From Rodentibacter mrazii (GTDB taxonomy: Bacteria; Pseudomonadota; Gammaproteobacteria; Enterobacterales; Pasteurellaceae), in the NCBI RefSeq assembly GCF_001998825.1, contig NZ_MLHG01000012.1, positions 37,439 to 101,438 of the forward strand: 64,000 nucleotides of DNA, read 5' to 3'. Under the pieces are notes generated by a model. It had not been told where the DNA came from. It did not search any database and was given only the letters and a program-made list of their open reading frames with translations. Of this stretch, positions 31,486 through 43,173 are shown piece by piece. Each line of letters opens with the position of its first letter. The first letter of the stretch is position 1. The position numbers and the translations under genes were made by a program.

Positions 31486-32337
31486 TTACACTGAGAAAGG
31501 GTATTTAATCGGTTCGTGGGATTGATAGCCAATCACCTTGAAATCATCCATCGTCACCCAAGTTTCTAAATCTTCGAGGGTTTTAATATCCGGATTAATT
31601 TCCAATTTCGGCAGTGGGAAAGGTTCACGTTTTAATTGCACATCACGCATTAATTCCAGTTGATCTTCATAAATATGCGCATTAATAATTTTGTGGAACG
31701 CCTTACCCGCTTTCTTTCCAGTGATTTGCGCCATTAATGCGAGAAAAGTAAAAACTTGAATTTGGTTGAAATTCAGCCCTAAAGGGACATCACAAGAACG
31801 TTGATAACTGGTGAGATGCAGAGTATCACCCACAAGAGAGAAGGTGTGTGTGTGCATACAAGGACGTAAACAGCCAAGATCAATTTCACCCGGGTTGAAA
31901 AATGTCATAATTTCACCACGATCGTCAATGCCTTGAGTGAGATTGTTCACAATTTTACGAAGTTGATCCACCGTTTCGCCGTTCGGTTTACGCCATGCTC
32001 TACCCTGAACGCCATAAACCCGTCCCATATCGTCCGTACCTTTACGATGAGGATTGGTAAGCCATGCTGCATTTTCATTGGCATTGGCATCCCAAGTTTT
32101 GGTGCCGAGTTTACGAAAATCCGCCGCATTATCATAACCACGAATATAACCTAAAAACTCTGCAATCGCGACTTTCCAATAGCTTTTTCTTGTGGTGATA
32201 AGGGGAAATTGGTTATTGGCGACATCATATTCCAAATCAGCATTAATCACTGTTAAACAACGTTTTCCCGTGCGTTCATTAGCAATCCATTCCCCTTCAT
32301 CAATAATGCGGCGACAAAGATCGAGATATTGTTTCAT
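31486..32337 (-). CDS. thyA: Thymidylate synthase
   Basis: Methylates dUMP to dTMP using methylene-tetrahydrofolate. The 283-residue protein has the catalytic cysteine region [15 protein letters not shown] and the folate/dUMP contacts LTSYQRS. It is slightly longer than the E. coli enzyme, as in H. influenzae. It lies between lgt and tadA. Confidence 0.96.
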   Translation of the reverse strand: MKQYLDLCRRIIDEGEWIANERTGKRCLTVINADLEYDVANNQFPLITTRKSYWKVAIAEFLGYIRGYDNAADFRKLGTKTWDANANENAAWLTNPHRKGTDDMGRVYGVQGRAWRKPNGETVDQLRKIVNNLTQGIDDRGEIMTFFNPGEIDLGCLRPCMHTHTFSLVGDTLHLTSYQRSCDVPLGLNFNQIQVFTFLALMAQITGKKAGKAFHKIINAHIYEDQLELMRDVQLKREPFPLPKLEINPDIKTLEDLETWVTMDDFKVIGYQSHEPIKYPFSV

Positions 32338-32347
32338 AAAAAACTCC

Positions 32348-33151
32348 TTAATTTTTTACCGCACTTTTGCGTGTATAAGCCCACCACATAATCAATGCGC
32401 CACCGATAATCATCGGTAAACACAAGGCTTGACCACGGGTCATAATGCCAAGGAAAGATTCCACTTCCGGCTCTCGCACATATTCCACAATAAATCGGAA
32501 CACCCCATAGCCAACTAAGAATAAACCGGCAACAGAGCCCATCGGGCGTGGCTTTTTGATAAAGAGATTGAGCAAGATAAAGAGAACAAATCCTTCTAAA
32601 AAGGCTTCATAAAGTTGCGAAGGGTGACGAGGCAATAAAAGAGGATCATTTGGGAAAATCATTGCCCAAGGCACATTGGTTTCACGCCCCCAAAGTTCAA
32701 GATTAATAAAATTGCCAATACGCCCTAATCCTAAACCAAAAGGAATTAAGGGTGCGACAAAATCTGCCGTTTGCCAGAAATGACGTCTTTGCGAATAAGA
32801 CGTCCAGATCATCGCAATAATTACACCGATTAATCCACCATGGAACGACATTCCCCCTTCCCATACCCGGAACAAATAAATCGGATCTTGTAAGAAATGA
32901 TCAAGGTTATAGAAGAACACATCACCAATACGTCCCCCTAGAAATACCCCCATAAAACCGTTGAAAAGTAAGGTATCCACTTGCTCAACCGTCCAACCGC
33001 TATTTGGTTTATTGGCTCGTCGTACAGCAAGCCAACGGGCAAATACAAAGCCAAGTAAATACATTAAACCATACCAACGCAAGCCGATATTACTATCACC
33101 AAAAGTAAAAATGCTCGGATCAAAATGAGGAAGGAGTAGATATTGATTCAT
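32348..33151 (-). CDS. lgt: Prolipoprotein diacylglyceryl transferase
   Basis: Adds the diacylglycerol group to lipoprotein cysteines such as that of BamC in this window. The 267-residue membrane protein has the family signatures [10 protein letters not shown] and [14 protein letters not shown]. It precedes thyA by 10 bases, the usual order. Confidence 0.96.
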   Translation of the reverse strand: MNQYLLLPHFDPSIFTFGDSNIGLRWYGLMYLLGFVFARWLAVRRANKPNSGWTVEQVDTLLFNGFMGVFLGGRIGDVFFYNLDHFLQDPIYLFRVWEGGMSFHGGLIGVIIAMIWTSYSQRRHFWQTADFVAPLIPFGLGLGRIGNFINLELWGRETNVPWAMIFPNDPLLLPRHPSQLYEAFLEGFVLFILLNLFIKKPRPMGSVAGLFLVGYGVFRFIVEYVREPEVESFLGIMTRGQALCLPMIIGGALIMWWAYTRKSAVKN

Positions 33152-33160
33152 AATTTTCCT

Positions 33161-33958
33161 TTATTTCAGAAACATATCAATGGCAATCACGATTAACAAT
33201 AGTGCAAAGCCCTTTTTCAATGTTGGCACCGGTAATTTAGCGGTTGCCGTTGCACCTAATTTTGAGGTAAAAAATGAGGTGGCAGTGATGCCGAATACTG
33301 CAGGTAAATAAATATAACCTAAAGAATAATCCGGCATAGCAGGATTTCCCCAACCACTTACCATAAAACTCAACATACCGGATAAACCAAGCAACATACC
33401 GCAAAAGGCTGAAGAACCAATCGCTTTTTTCATATCAATGCCGCGAGAATTTAAAAACGGGACAATAAAGCCACCGCCGCCAATGCCTGCCGCACTGGAT
33501 ACCATACCGATTAAAATACCGCCAATAATGACAGATTTTGTTGTCAGAGTTTTTGTTGATTCCGTTGTTTTAGGCTTAATAGAAATCATCATTTTTACGG
33601 CTAAATAAACCACAAGACAGGAAAATAACTTTGCCGCAATATCACGATCTAACTTGCCGATAAATAAACCGGAAATAAAGACAGTAATCATAATTACGGG
33701 CGCTAAGATTTTCACTGCGTCCCACACAATATTGCCTAATTTATGATGACGTTGTGCCGAAGAAAATCCTGTAATCACAATAGTAGCAAAAGAAGTGCCA
33801 AGTGCGGTTGACATCAGTAATGGCTCAGGAACCCCCATCATTGGCAACAAATAAACCAATACCGGTACAATCACCAATCCACCACCAATACCGAATAAGC
33901 CGGCAAGAAATCCGACTACTCCACCTACTAATAGGCAAATTGCAATGAAAGTCAGCAT
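33161..33958 (-). CDS. TauE/SafE family membrane permease
   Basis: A 265-residue protein with about eight hydrophobic segments and the repeated glycine-rich signature of TauE/SafE proteins (GLFGIGGGLVIVPVL near the start, SAAGIGGGGFIVPFL in the second half). Members export sulfite or sulfonates or import small anions, and the substrate here is unknown. It sits between rppH and lgt, as in H. influenzae. Confidence 0.88.
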   Translation of the reverse strand: MLTFIAICLLVGGVVGFLAGLFGIGGGLVIVPVLVYLLPMMGVPEPLLMSTALGTSFATIVITGFSSAQRHHKLGNIVWDAVKILAPVIMITVFISGLFIGKLDRDIAAKLFSCLVVYLAVKMMISIKPKTTESTKTLTTKSVIIGGILIGMVSSAAGIGGGGFIVPFLNSRGIDMKKAIGSSAFCGMLLGLSGMLSFMVSGWGNPAMPDYSLGYIYLPAVFGITATSFFTSKLGATATAKLPVPTLKKGFALLLIVIAIDMFLK

Positions 33959-33961
33959 AAC

Positions 33962-34540
33962 CTAACCTCTTTTATTAAACGAACGTTTAGAATATTTTGA
34001 ATAATGGGGCTTACGCACAGGTGTGAACTTTTGCTCTTGCTCTACAGATTTCTCTTTCTCGTTAGAAAACGAAAATAAAAAAGCAGCGAATTCTTTCATC
34101 GCTCGGCGATATACATCTTTCTTAAACGATACGACTTGGCGTACGGGATACCAAAAACTCACCCAACGCCAGCCATCAAATTCAGGGGATTTGGTTGTTT
34201 GCATATTAATATTTTTTTCATCCGAAACCAACTGCAATAAAAACCAGCGTTGTTTTTGTCCGATACACATCGGCTTACTGTCATAACGCAGTAAACGCTT
34301 AGGTAATTTATAACGCAGCCAATGTTTTGACACAGATAAAATACGTACATCTTTCGGCTGCAATCCCACTTCTTCATATAATTCTCGATACATCGCTTGC
34401 TCGGCACTTTCATTATCATTAATGCCGCCTTGCGGGAACTGCCAAGAATTCTGCCCATAGCGTTTCGCCCAAAGCACCTGTCCTTTTCGATTGCAAATCA
34501 CAATCCCCACATTTGGACGGTAGCCATCAAAATCGATCAC
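33962..34540 (-). CDS. rppH: RNA pyrophosphohydrolase RppH
   Basis: Removes pyrophosphate from mRNA 5' ends to start decay. The 192-residue Nudix protein has the box [20 protein letters not shown] continuing into VGL, and the N-terminal [11 protein letters not shown]. The C-terminal tail is basic and Ser-rich. It borders the gene-free DnaA-box region. Confidence 0.94.
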   Translation of the reverse strand: MIDFDGYRPNVGIVICNRKGQVLWAKRYGQNSWQFPQGGINDNESAEQAMYRELYEEVGLQPKDVRILSVSKHWLRYKLPKRLLRYDSKPMCIGQKQRWFLLQLVSDEKNINMQTTKSPEFDGWRWVSFWYPVRQVVSFKKDVYRRAMKEFAAFLFSFSNEKEKSVEQEQKFTPVRKPHYSKYSKRSFNKRG

Positions 34541-35048
34541 TATCGTTTACCTTAAATTTTTATATAAAAATAGTCTGCGGATTGTTTCACAAATTGGCGT
34601 TTTTATCAACCAACGCAGCAAAAGTGCGGTCATTCCTCAAACAGTTTTCAGATTGTGGATAACATTGTGATTATCTCAGTCATAATCCACAGTAAGCCTG
34701 TGTGAAAAATTACAAGAGGCTTTTTCTTCCATAAGATCCTTTCACTTTAATGCATTTTTCCATAAAGATCCTTTTAAAAAAGAAACCGCACTTTATTTCA
34801 TCAAAGTACGGTTGAAAAACAATCATTATGCCCAAATAGGAAATGTCTGGTTGAAATTTTTGCCCCCTCTAAAGATTATCCAATATTTCTGTGGATAAAA
34901 TTGTGATTGGGAAAATTCAAAATACGGTATAACTTTTCCAAATCCGGTAAGGAGGATTTTCTAAACAATTTAATTCTTTATAATTCAAATAATTAACTTA
35001 AAATTTATTAAACAACTATAATGTGAATAACATAATAAATGTCACTGT
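34541..35048. other. 508-base gene-free region with DnaA-box cluster
   Basis: Two perfect TTATCCACA boxes (complement strand) lie at 34654-34662 and 34890-34898. A relaxed TTWTNCACA match is at 34701-34709, and a one-mismatch box at 34683-34691. Two GATC sites (AAGATCCTTT type) occur at about 34734 and 34767. The right end (about 34960-35040) is extremely AT-rich. An imperfect uptake-signal inverted pair lies at 34786-34813. No gene is visible. Confidence 0.6.
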
Positions 35049-35618
35049 CTATTTTTTAGACAGAGAATTAATCCCGTTCAAATAACGTTCCCAATCAAAG
35101 TATTGACCGGGATCGATTTTACGTCCCGGAGATATGTCAGAATGCCCTACAATACGCTTTAGCGTAATGTCCGGATAAGCAGACACAATACACGTTGTAA
35201 GTTGTTGTAATGCTTCATATTGTGCATCGGTAAAAGGTTGCTCATTACTCCCTTCAAGTTCAATACCAATGGAAAAATCATTACATCTCTCACGTCCTTC
35301 AAAGCAGGAAATGCCTGCGTGCCATGCTCGGTCATTAAAATTCACATATTGTGTAATAACGCCACTGCGCTCGATCAAACAATGGGCGGATACTTTCATT
35401 TGATAAATTTCTTCAAAATAAGGATGAAGGCAAGGAGCTAATTTACCTAGAAAGAAGTCATCAATATAACCGCCTCCGAACTGTTCCGGCGGAAGGCTGA
35501 TATAGTGGATGACCAACAAAGAAATATCTTTAGGATCTGGGCGCTCATCAAAATGTTCCGAGGGAATTTGACGACAATCTTTCAGCCATCCTTGCTCAAT
35601 ATATTTCTGTTTTTTCAT
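35049..35618 (-). CDS. ampD: 1,6-anhydro-N-acetylmuramyl-L-alanine amidase AmpD
   Basis: A cytoplasmic zinc amidase that recycles anhydro-muropeptides. The 189-residue protein has [15 protein letters not shown] (first zinc His), the acidic region [18 protein letters not shown] and the C-terminal [15 protein letters not shown], which contains the other ligands. It is divergent from pilA, as in H. influenzae. Confidence 0.95.
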   Translation of the reverse strand: MKKQKYIEQGWLKDCRQIPSEHFDERPDPKDISLLVIHYISLPPEQFGGGYIDDFFLGKLAPCLHPYFEEIYQMKVSAHCLIERSGVITQYVNFNDRAWHAGISCFEGRERCNDFSIGIELEGSNEQPFTDAQYEALQQLTTCIVSAYPDITLKRIVGHSDISPGRKIDPGQYFDWERYLNGINSLSKK

Positions 35619-35631
35619 TATTTTCTCCTAC

Positions 35632-35653
35632 TTTTACGATCAGTATCGCAAAA
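35632..35653 (+). promoter_or_regulatory. CRP-S (Sxy-dependent competence) site before pilA
   Basis: The core TACGATCAGTATCGCA matches TGCGA-N6-TCGCA in 9 of 10 defined bases and has T and A tracts on the two sides. A TACAAA -10 candidate at 35670-35675 gives the right distance. pilABCD belongs to the competence regulon. Confidence 0.85.
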
Positions 35654-35741
35654 AAAGTGCGGTCAATTTTACAAAGTTTTTTTCCTTCTACACAATGCCC
35701 TCGCCAACATTGGCTTAACCCATATTTATAAAGGAAAATCA

Positions 35742-36176
35742 ATGAAACTCACTCAACCTAAACCGAAAAAAGGCTTCACACTCATCGAGCTCATGATCGT
35801 CATTGCCATCATTGCAATTCTTGCCACTATCGCCATTCCGTCTTATCAAAATTATACCCAAAAAGCGGCGATGTCCGAATTATTGCAAGCCTCCGCACCT
35901 TTTAAATCCGATGTAGAACTTTGTGTTTATGGTACAGGTAGCACCGCCAATTGCAGTGGCGGTTCAAATGGTATTGCTACCGACATCACTACGGCAAAAG
36001 GCTACATAAAAAGTATTAGCACGAGTGCTGGCGCAATTACCGTTGTAGGTAATGGAACACTAGATGGCATAGAATACACTCTAACTGCCAACGGTGATAA
36101 ATCCAAAGGCGTTACTTGGTCAACAACTTGTACTGGTGATACTTCATTATTTCCTGCCGGATTCTGCTCAAAATGA
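35742..36176 (+). CDS. pilA: Type IV major pilin PilA
   Basis: The pilin of the DNA-uptake pilus. AAGGA lies 6 bases before the ATG. The prepilin has a short basic leader [11 protein letters not shown], then the mature N-terminus [20 protein letters not shown]. The 144-residue protein has paired cysteines in the middle (C of ELCVYG and NCSGG) and near the C-terminus (TTCTGD, FCSK). Its stop overlaps the pilB start by 4 bases. Confidence 0.96.
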   Translation: MKLTQPKPKKGFTLIELMIVIAIIAILATIAIPSYQNYTQKAAMSELLQASAPFKSDVELCVYGTGSTANCSGGSNGIATDITTAKGYIKSISTSAGAITVVGNGTLDGIEYTLTANGDKSKGVTWSTTCTGDTSLFPAGFCSK

Positions 36177-37564
36177 CAGATTTTGCATTACTTGAACATC
36201 GCGTAACCGCTCAAAATGGTGAGATTTTTTCGATCTCACCAGATTTATGGGAACGTAATAAACACCAACACACATTGTTCTTGAACTATTTTTCCCTGCC
36301 TTTAAAAGAAGAGGAAAATCGTTTATGGCTCGGTGTAGATTCTCTTTCCAATCTCTCTGCTTGTGAAACTATTGCTTTTATTACAGGAAAATTGGTCGAA
36401 CCGGTTTTACTTGATAGCGAACAACTCAAAGATCTCCTGCAACAACTCTCCCCTCAATCCATGCAAGTAGAAGATCAAATGAACTTTTACCACCATCAAG
36501 AACAAGATCATCAGGAAAAAAACAATGACGAACCTATTATCCAATTACTAAATCGTATTTTTGAGTCAGCACTACAAAAAAATGCGTCCGATATTCACTT
36601 GGAAACTTTGCAAGATTGTTTTCAAGTACGCTTCAGAATTGATGGCGTTTTACAACTCCAATCCCCAATTAGTAAAAGTTTAGCCAATCGATTAATCTCC
36701 CGATTAAAACTTCTTGCTAAACTTGATATCAGCGAAACCCGATTACCCCAAGACGGACGTTTTCAGTTTAAAACAACCTTCTCCGATATTCTTGATTTCC
36801 GCCTTTCTACATTACCGACTCACTGGGGCGAAAAAGTAGTACTTCGTGCGCAACAAAATAAGCCGGTAGAGTTGAGTTTTGCAGAACTAGGGATGACAGA
36901 AGCACAACAACAGGCTTTTCAGCAGGCCCTCAGGCAACCTCAGGGTTTAATTCTGGTTACAGGCCCAACCGGTAGCGGGAAAAGTATCTCACTTTATACC
37001 GCACTTCAGTGGCTAAACACACCGGATAAACATATCATGACTGCTGAAGATCCTATCGAAATTGAATTAACCGGGATTATCCAAAGCCAGATTAATCCAC
37101 GAATCGGACTAGATTTTAGTCGCTTACTGCGTTCTTTTTTACGACAAGATCCCGATATTATTATGCTAGGAGAAATTCGAGATGAAGAAAGTGCAGCAAT
37201 GGCGCTACGAGCGGCTCAAACCGGTCATTTAGTCCTTTCAACATTGCATACCAATGATGCCCTTTCTGCTCTTTCACGCCTGCAACAACTGGGAATCCAC
37301 CAACATGAAATTGAAAGCAGCTTATTGTTAGTGATAGCCCAAAGGCTTGTGCGAAAACGTTGTCCAAAATGCAGTCAAATTCCTACAAATTCTTGTGATT
37401 GTCATCAAGGTTATCGTGGAAGAATTGGTGTTTATCAATTCTTACATTGGCAGCAAAACGGCTATCAAACCGATTTTGATAATCTCCGTCAAAGCGGTCT
37501 AGAAAAAGTAAAACAAAACATTACCGATGAAGCGGAAATTTATCGTGTTTTGGGAGATTTATAA
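36173..37564 (+). CDS. pilB: Pilus assembly ATPase PilB
   Basis: A cytoplasmic hexameric ATPase of the GspE family that powers pilus assembly. The 463-residue protein has [10 protein letters not shown], Walker A GPTGSGKS, Asp box [14 protein letters not shown] [10 protein letters not shown], Walker B-type region [12 protein letters not shown] and the His box [15 protein letters not shown] CxxC pair near the C-terminus (CPKCSQ) and the short N-terminal domain match Pasteurellaceae PilB. Confidence 0.95.
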   Translation: MTDFALLEHRVTAQNGEIFSISPDLWERNKHQHTLFLNYFSLPLKEEENRLWLGVDSLSNLSACETIAFITGKLVEPVLLDSEQLKDLLQQLSPQSMQVEDQMNFYHHQEQDHQEKNNDEPIIQLLNRIFESALQKNASDIHLETLQDCFQVRFRIDGVLQLQSPISKSLANRLISRLKLLAKLDISETRLPQDGRFQFKTTFSDILDFRLSTLPTHWGEKVVLRAQQNKPVELSFAELGMTEAQQQAFQQALRQPQGLILVTGPTGSGKSISLYTALQWLNTPDKHIMTAEDPIEIELTGIIQSQINPRIGLDFSRLLRSFLRQDPDIIMLGEIRDEESAAMALRAAQTGHLVLSTLHTNDALSALSRLQQLGIHQHEIESSLLLVIAQRLVRKRCPKCSQIPTNSCDCHQGYRGRIGVYQFLHWQQNGYQTDFDNLRQSGLEKVKQNITDEAEIYRVLGDL

Positions 37565-37565
37565 A

Positions 37566-38786
37566 ATGGCGAAAAAGCTTTTTTACTACCTAGGACAAAA
37601 TTCCTTAAAACAAATACAAAACGGCTCAATCATTGCCGAGTCTGCTCAGCAAGCCCAATTCCAATTGATGAATAGAGGTCTAACCAACATTAAATTAAAA
37701 CAGAACTGGCAACTCAGTAGCAAACCTAAAAACACAGAAATTAGTGCATTATTAAACCAACTCTCAACACTCCTTCAGTCAGCAATTCCACTCAAAAGCA
37801 GTTTACAGATTTTGCAACAAAATTGTACGCAACTAGCTTTAAATGCATGGCTAGAACAGATTTTAAAATCTATTGAAAGCGGGCTTGCCTTTTCTCAAAG
37901 CATTGAACAACAAGGTAAATATATTACACGCCAAGAAATTCAATTAATTCAAGTTGGTGAAATGACAGGAAAACTGGTGACTGTTTGTAGCAAAATTGCA
38001 GCACATCGCCAGCAATCCCTCACACTACAACGTAAATTACAAAAAATTATGCTTTATCCCTCAATGGTATTAGGAATTTCTTTATTACTTACCCTTGGTC
38101 TTTTGCTTTTTATCGTGCCGCAATTTGCTGAAATGTATCAAGGCAATCACACCGAATTACCGGCATTAACCTCTGTTTTACTTACCACATCAAATTTTCT
38201 AAAAGAAGACATCGGCATCTTGCTGTTTTTTACAGTGATATTTATCCTTTTTTATCAGCTAAAATTGAAACATTCCACACTCTTTCACCGGAAAAAATCT
38301 CAAATCATTACGATCACGCCTATTTTGGGAAATATTCAGCAGCTATCCCGTTTAGTAAATTTTAGCCAAAGTTTATACATAATGTTGCAAGCCGGTGTTC
38401 CCCTTAATCAGGCTTTAAACAGCTTTCTGCCACGCACACAAACTTGGCAAACCAAGAAAATTATCGTGAGTGATCAGATTCTTGATACAGAAGTGCGGTC
38501 AATTTTACAGTGGGTTTCGCAGGGCTATGCCTTTTCAGATAGCGTCAGTAGTCGCCTCTTTCCGATGGAAGCACAACAAATGCTGCAAATTGGTGAAAAA
38601 AGCGGAAAACTGGCATTAATGCTACAACACATTTCAGAAAGCTATCAAGACAAACTCAATCATCAAATTGATCTCCTTTCTCAAATGTTAGAACCGCTGA
38701 TGATGGTGATTATTGGAAGCCTCATCGGCATCATTATGATGGGAATGTATTTACCGATTTTTAACATGGGAGCGGTAGTCCAATGA
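37566..38786 (+). CDS. pilC: Pilus assembly inner-membrane platform PilC
   Basis: A GspF-family protein with two homologous halves and three main membrane helices (SMVLGISLLLTLGLLLFIVP; DIGILLFFTVIFILFY; MMVIIGSLIGIIMMGMYLP). The start at 37566 (MAKKLFYYLG) follows the pilB stop by one base. The product is 406 residues. It overlaps pilD by 4 bases. An uptake-signal core lies near 38496. Confidence 0.94.
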   Translation: MAKKLFYYLGQNSLKQIQNGSIIAESAQQAQFQLMNRGLTNIKLKQNWQLSSKPKNTEISALLNQLSTLLQSAIPLKSSLQILQQNCTQLALNAWLEQILKSIESGLAFSQSIEQQGKYITRQEIQLIQVGEMTGKLVTVCSKIAAHRQQSLTLQRKLQKIMLYPSMVLGISLLLTLGLLLFIVPQFAEMYQGNHTELPALTSVLLTTSNFLKEDIGILLFFTVIFILFYQLKLKHSTLFHRKKSQIITITPILGNIQQLSRLVNFSQSLYIMLQAGVPLNQALNSFLPRTQTWQTKKIIVSDQILDTEVRSILQWVSQGYAFSDSVSSRLFPMEAQQMLQIGEKSGKLALMLQHISESYQDKLNHQIDLLSQMLEPLMMVIIGSLIGIIMMGMYLPIFNMGAVVQ

Positions 38787-39472
38787 TCTATTTTGCAAGT
38801 TTCTTACTCGGCGGAATCTTTGGTATTGCATTATGGCTTTACGTTTCCACCTTTGCCGAACGCTTACAAACCGACATTTATCAGTCTTACACAGCACTTT
38901 TTCCACAAAATCCTCCGCCATTTCAACCACATTTTTCCATTATCCAAGGAAAAAAGTGCGGTCATTTTTTACGCTATTTTTGTATCGTTGGATTTTTGTT
39001 TGCCTTGTTAACCCTTACCACAGAAAATGCACTTCTAACTTTATGGCTTGGTTGCTCAATCGTTTTACTTTGGGCTATCGCTTACCTCGATTGGCAATAT
39101 CAACTGATTTCAACAACACTTTGTCTTATATTGACAGCTTTGGGACTCATTGGTGCATCACAATCTTTTTCTTCTTTAACGTTAGAAGAAAGCCTACAAA
39201 GTGCGATTATTTTTTTCCTCGTTTTTTATGGCATTTATTGGATCGCAAAATGGTACTACAAAGAAGAAGCATTAGGGCAAGGTGATTATTGGCTTGCCCT
39301 TAGCATTGGTAGCTACTTACCGTTAAAACACTTCCCTATCTTTTTATTGATTGCTTGTTTATTGGGTATTTTCTTTACTTTCCTTTCCCCCAAAAGACTG
39401 TTTTTTTTACCTTTTGCCCCTTTTCTCAGCCTCTCAAGTTTTGTAGTATGGATATTCAATTATTATTCATAG
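38783..39472 (+). CDS. pilD: Prepilin peptidase PilD
   Basis: Cleaves the PilA leader in the inner membrane. The 229-residue protein has the two catalytic aspartates of type IV prepilin peptidases, in AYLDWQYQLI and GQGDYWLALSIG. It is shorter than E. coli-type enzymes and lacks the N-terminal CxxC...CxxC zinc motif, so methylation activity is doubtful. This short form is normal in Haemophilus. Confidence 0.93.
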   Translation: MIYFASFLLGGIFGIALWLYVSTFAERLQTDIYQSYTALFPQNPPPFQPHFSIIQGKKCGHFLRYFCIVGFLFALLTLTTENALLTLWLGCSIVLLWAIAYLDWQYQLISTTLCLILTALGLIGASQSFSSLTLEESLQSAIIFFLVFYGIYWIAKWYYKEEALGQGDYWLALSIGSYLPLKHFPIFLLIACLLGIFFTFLSPKRLFFLPFAPFLSLSSFVVWIFNYYS

Positions 39473-40297
<825 letters not shown>

Positions 40298-40301
<4 letters not shown>

Positions 40302-40570
40302 AAATTCAACATCAAGAAGATCATCAACGAGGTGAATTTTTTATTTTAAATGAACAAGGAGAGAAAATCGCCGAACTCACTTATTTTTACGAGGCGGAAA
40401 ATAAAATTAATGCGAATCATACCTTCGTGTCAAACCAACTTCGCGGGCAAGGTATCGCCGATAAACTTTATCAAGCATTACTCGCCTTCATCACAGAAAA
40501 CCAGTTGGCACTTCATCCCACTTGCAGCTACATTGAACGTAAATGGGAAAGAAGCAATAACAAAAAGTGA
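40298..40570 (+). CDS. Small GNAT-family N-acetyltransferase-like protein
   Basis: A 90-residue protein starting [15 protein letters not shown], with the short-GNAT pattern [20 protein letters not shown], where RGQGIA binds acetyl-CoA. It belongs to the YjdJ-like group of unknown substrate. A GGAG site lies just inside the end of yacG, and the ATGA overlap suggests coupling. Confidence 0.85.
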
Positions 40571-40578
40571 ATAATAAA

Positions 40579-40605
40579 AACAGAAAATAATTTCCATTTT
40601 CTGTT
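40579..40605 (+). terminator. Hairpin after the GNAT gene
   Basis: AACAGAAAAT pairs perfectly with ATTTTCTGTT around a 7-base loop and is followed by TT. It is a probable end of the pilA-to-GNAT transcript. Confidence 0.65.
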
Positions 40606-40685
40606 TTAATGTAAAGTGCGGTCATTTTTGAGTAATTTTCCCATTCGTGCTATCCTCAAGCCATTTTTAAGAAACTGTAATTTCC

Positions 40686-41936
40686 ATGAAACAAGATTAT
40701 TTAAGCCAACAACGATTTGCTGATTTTCCTTTACACCCTATTGTTTTAAAAGCCTTACAAACCAAAGGCTTTGAGTATTGCACGCCGATTCAGGCACTTT
40801 CATTGCCTATCAGCCTGCAAGGTAAAGATATTGCGGGACAAGCTCAAACCGGTACAGGCAAAACGATAGCGTTTTTAACGACTACCTTCCACCACCTGCT
40901 TACCTATAAAAAAGATAAGACGGAGTGCAATCAACCGCGAGCATTAATTCTTGCGCCAACCCGTGAGCTTGCTGTTCAAATTAGCAACGATGCGGAGTTT
41001 TTAACAAAAGCAAGCGGATTAAAAACTGCCCTTGCGTATGGTGGGGACGGCTACGATAAACAGTTACAAGCTATTGAACGCGGAGTAGATATTTTAATCG
41101 GTACGACGGGACGTATCATTGATTATGTAAAACAAGGTACGATTCGTTTAAATCAAATCCAAATTGTCGTATTGGACGAAGCAGATCGGATGTTTGATCT
41201 GGGTTTCATTCGCGATATTCGTTACTTATTACGTAAATGCCCTTCTCCGCAAGATCGTTTAACGATGCTTTTTTCGGCAACGCTATCATACAAAGTACGT
41301 GAACTTGCTTTCGAAGATATGAACGATCCGGAATACATCGAAATTGAACCCGAACAAAAAACTGGTCATCGCATTAAAGAGGAATTATTTTACCCTTCTA
41401 ACCAAGACAAAATGGCACTATTACTGACTTTGATAGAGGAAGAATGGCCTGAACGCTGTATTGTATTTGCCAATACCAAACATCGCTGCGAAGAAATTTG
41501 GCGCTATTTAGTGGCAGACGGGCATCGTGTAGGCTTGCTGACCGGTGATGTTGCACAAAAAAAACGTCTTACACTCTTGAAACAATTCACTGATGGCTCT
41601 TTAGATATTCTTGTCGCAACCGATGTAGCGGCCCGAGGCTTACATATCGCAGATGTTACCCACGTATTTAATTATGATTTACCAGATGATCGTGAAGATT
41701 ATGTGCACCGCATCGGACGTACCGGTCGTGCTGGTGAAAGCGGTATTTCAATTAGTTTTGCCTGTGAAGAATACGCAATGAATTTACCGGCTATTGAGGA
41801 ATATATCGGGCATTCAATTCCTGTCAGCCAATATAATCAAACATCTCTATTAAGTTTACCTAAACCGTTTCCTTTAAAATCCCGATCAAACAATCATTCA
41901 CGGGTAGCGATGAGAAGTCGCACTTACCGAAAATAA
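40686..41936 (+). CDS. rhlB: ATP-dependent RNA helicase RhlB
   Basis: A DEAD-box helicase of the RNA degradosome. The 416-residue protein has the Q motif region [13 protein letters not shown], Walker [25 protein letters not shown] (LFSATLS) and [13 protein letters not shown]. The N-terminus [14 protein letters not shown] and overall length fit RhlB rather than other DEAD proteins. Confidence 0.93.
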   Translation: MKQDYLSQQRFADFPLHPIVLKALQTKGFEYCTPIQALSLPISLQGKDIAGQAQTGTGKTIAFLTTTFHHLLTYKKDKTECNQPRALILAPTRELAVQISNDAEFLTKASGLKTALAYGGDGYDKQLQAIERGVDILIGTTGRIIDYVKQGTIRLNQIQIVVLDEADRMFDLGFIRDIRYLLRKCPSPQDRLTMLFSATLSYKVRELAFEDMNDPEYIEIEPEQKTGHRIKEELFYPSNQDKMALLLTLIEEEWPERCIVFANTKHRCEEIWRYLVADGHRVGLLTGDVAQKKRLTLLKQFTDGSLDILVATDVAARGLHIADVTHVFNYDLPDDREDYVHRIGRTGRAGESGISISFACEEYAMNLPAIEEYIGHSIPVSQYNQTSLLSLPKPFPLKSRSNNHSRVAMRSRTYRK

Positions 41937-41940
41937 TACA

Positions 41941-41974
41941 AAAAGGCAGAAGTTTACCTCTGCCTTTTTATTTT
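41941..41974. terminator. Bidirectional terminator between rhlB and tonB
   Basis: AAAAGGCAGA (41941-41950) and TCTGCCTTTT (41959-41968) form a perfect stem with T runs on both strands. It serves the convergent rhlB and tonB genes. Confidence 0.88.
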
Positions 41975-42755
41975 ACTGCAAACTAAATCGAATCGGGACC
42001 GATAGAGTACTTGCAAACCCATGTGGTTTGGGCCCAATCGGTCTTGCGCTTTTCACCGCTTTCAATGCAGCTTTATCCAAACTGTCATCACCTGAGGATT
42101 TAATGACATTTTCATTACTTAACGAACCATCATGACCAACATTAAACGAGATATGAACCACCCCTTGTTTACGCATCATTTTCGCACGCATCGGATAATC
42201 TTTTCGACGCTCTATTTCACGGTAAAGTGCGGCTTTATAAGCAGCAATTTCATTTGTATTTGAACCGCTCCCTACCATATTTGCATTGGTATTTACACTA
42301 CCGGTTGCTGTCGCTTTTGAATTTACCGTTGATGTAGAATTGACATTACGATCACCTACCGGCAAATCTTGCGGTAATTTCTGTGCTTTTTCAGACGGTT
42401 TCACCTGTTTTTTCGTTTTTTCTTTAGGTGGTTTTGGTTTATCTGTTAGCTTTTCCGGTTTCTTCTCCGGCTGTTTTTTCTTTTTAGGTTCCGGTTTTTT
42501 TGTCGGATCCGAAACAACTTCTTCTTTTGGAAGTTCAGGTTCGACTTTTTGAGGTTCCGGTTCAGGCTCGGGTTCAACCTCTTCAATACGCATTCCTTGC
42601 ACCATTTCCATTGAAATTGTCGTCGCTAGCTCACCGGAATGATTATTTGCACTGTCATTAGATTCGTACCAATTCCATAACAACGCACTAACTACTGCTC
42701 CATGAAGGAGAAGAGAAACAAGTAAAGCTAGGGATAAACGTTTAGGTTGTTGCAT
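41973..42755 (-). CDS. tonB: TonB energy transducer
   Basis: Links ExbB/ExbD to outer-membrane receptors for iron and heme uptake. The 260-residue protein has an N-terminal membrane anchor (LALLVSLLLHGAVVSALLW), a long Pro/Glu/Lys-rich spacer (PEPEPEPQKVEPELPKEE and KKKKQPEKKPEKLT), and a C-terminal TonB domain (YPMRAKMMRKQGVVHISFNV). The gene order exbB-exbD-tonB is that of H. influenzae. Confidence 0.95.
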   Translation of the reverse strand: MQQPKRLSLALLVSLLLHGAVVSALLWNWYESNDSANNHSGELATTISMEMVQGMRIEEVEPEPEPEPQKVEPELPKEEVVSDPTKKPEPKKKKQPEKKPEKLTDKPKPPKEKTKKQVKPSEKAQKLPQDLPVGDRNVNSTSTVNSKATATGSVNTNANMVGSGSNTNEIAAYKAALYREIERRKDYPMRAKMMRKQGVVHISFNVGHDGSLSNENVIKSSGDDSLDKAALKAVKSARPIGPKPHGFASTLSVPIRFSLQ

Positions 42756-42763
42756 GACTTTTC

Positions 42764-43171
42764 CTATTTTCCGACTGGTGCCGTATTACCACCTTTATCT
42801 TTCATTGATACCAGTGCCACATTTTTAATCTCATTTTTGGCAAGTAAGTCGGTAATAGTCACAAAATCCTGAAAACTCGCTTGCGCATCAATTTTCAATG
42901 TCACTTTTTGCCCTTTATTCCATTGGCTCATTTCTGCCTCTAAGGATTCCTGTGAAATAGGTTTATCGTTATAGTAAAGTTCCCCCTTCGCAGTAACCGT
43001 TAATAGTTTAGCCAAATCATCGGATTTAAAGGCGACTGCTGTACTTGCTTTTGGTACATTTACTTGAATTTTTCCCTGAGAAATAAATGACGCAGTAATC
43101 AAAACAATAGCCAGCAACACCAACATAATGTCAATGAAAGGAATAATGTTGATTTCATCAAATTTTTTCAC
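42764..43171 (-). CDS. exbD: ExbD
   Basis: A 135-residue proton-channel partner of ExbB. It has one membrane helix whose start [19 protein letters not shown] contains the essential aspartate, and a periplasmic domain. It lies 2 bases after exbB and 8 before tonB. Confidence 0.95.
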   Translation of the reverse strand: MKKFDEINIIPFIDIMLVLLAIVLITASFISQGKIQVNVPKASTAVAFKSDDLAKLLTVTAKGELYYNDKPISQESLEAEMSQWNKGQKVTLKIDAQASFQDFVTITDLLAKNEIKNVALVSMKDKGGNTAPVGK

Positions 43172-43173
43172 GG

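Noticed and set aside
34541..35048. Definite replication origin
   Set aside because: The box cluster is real, but mnmG, the usual neighbour of the origin in this family, is absent and no E. coli-like 13-mers are seen. Kept only as a candidate DnaA locus.
38833..39285. Plus-strand open frame overlapping pilD in another frame
   Set aside because: pilD has both catalytic aspartate motifs in its own frame. The overlapping frame has no domain or ribosome site.
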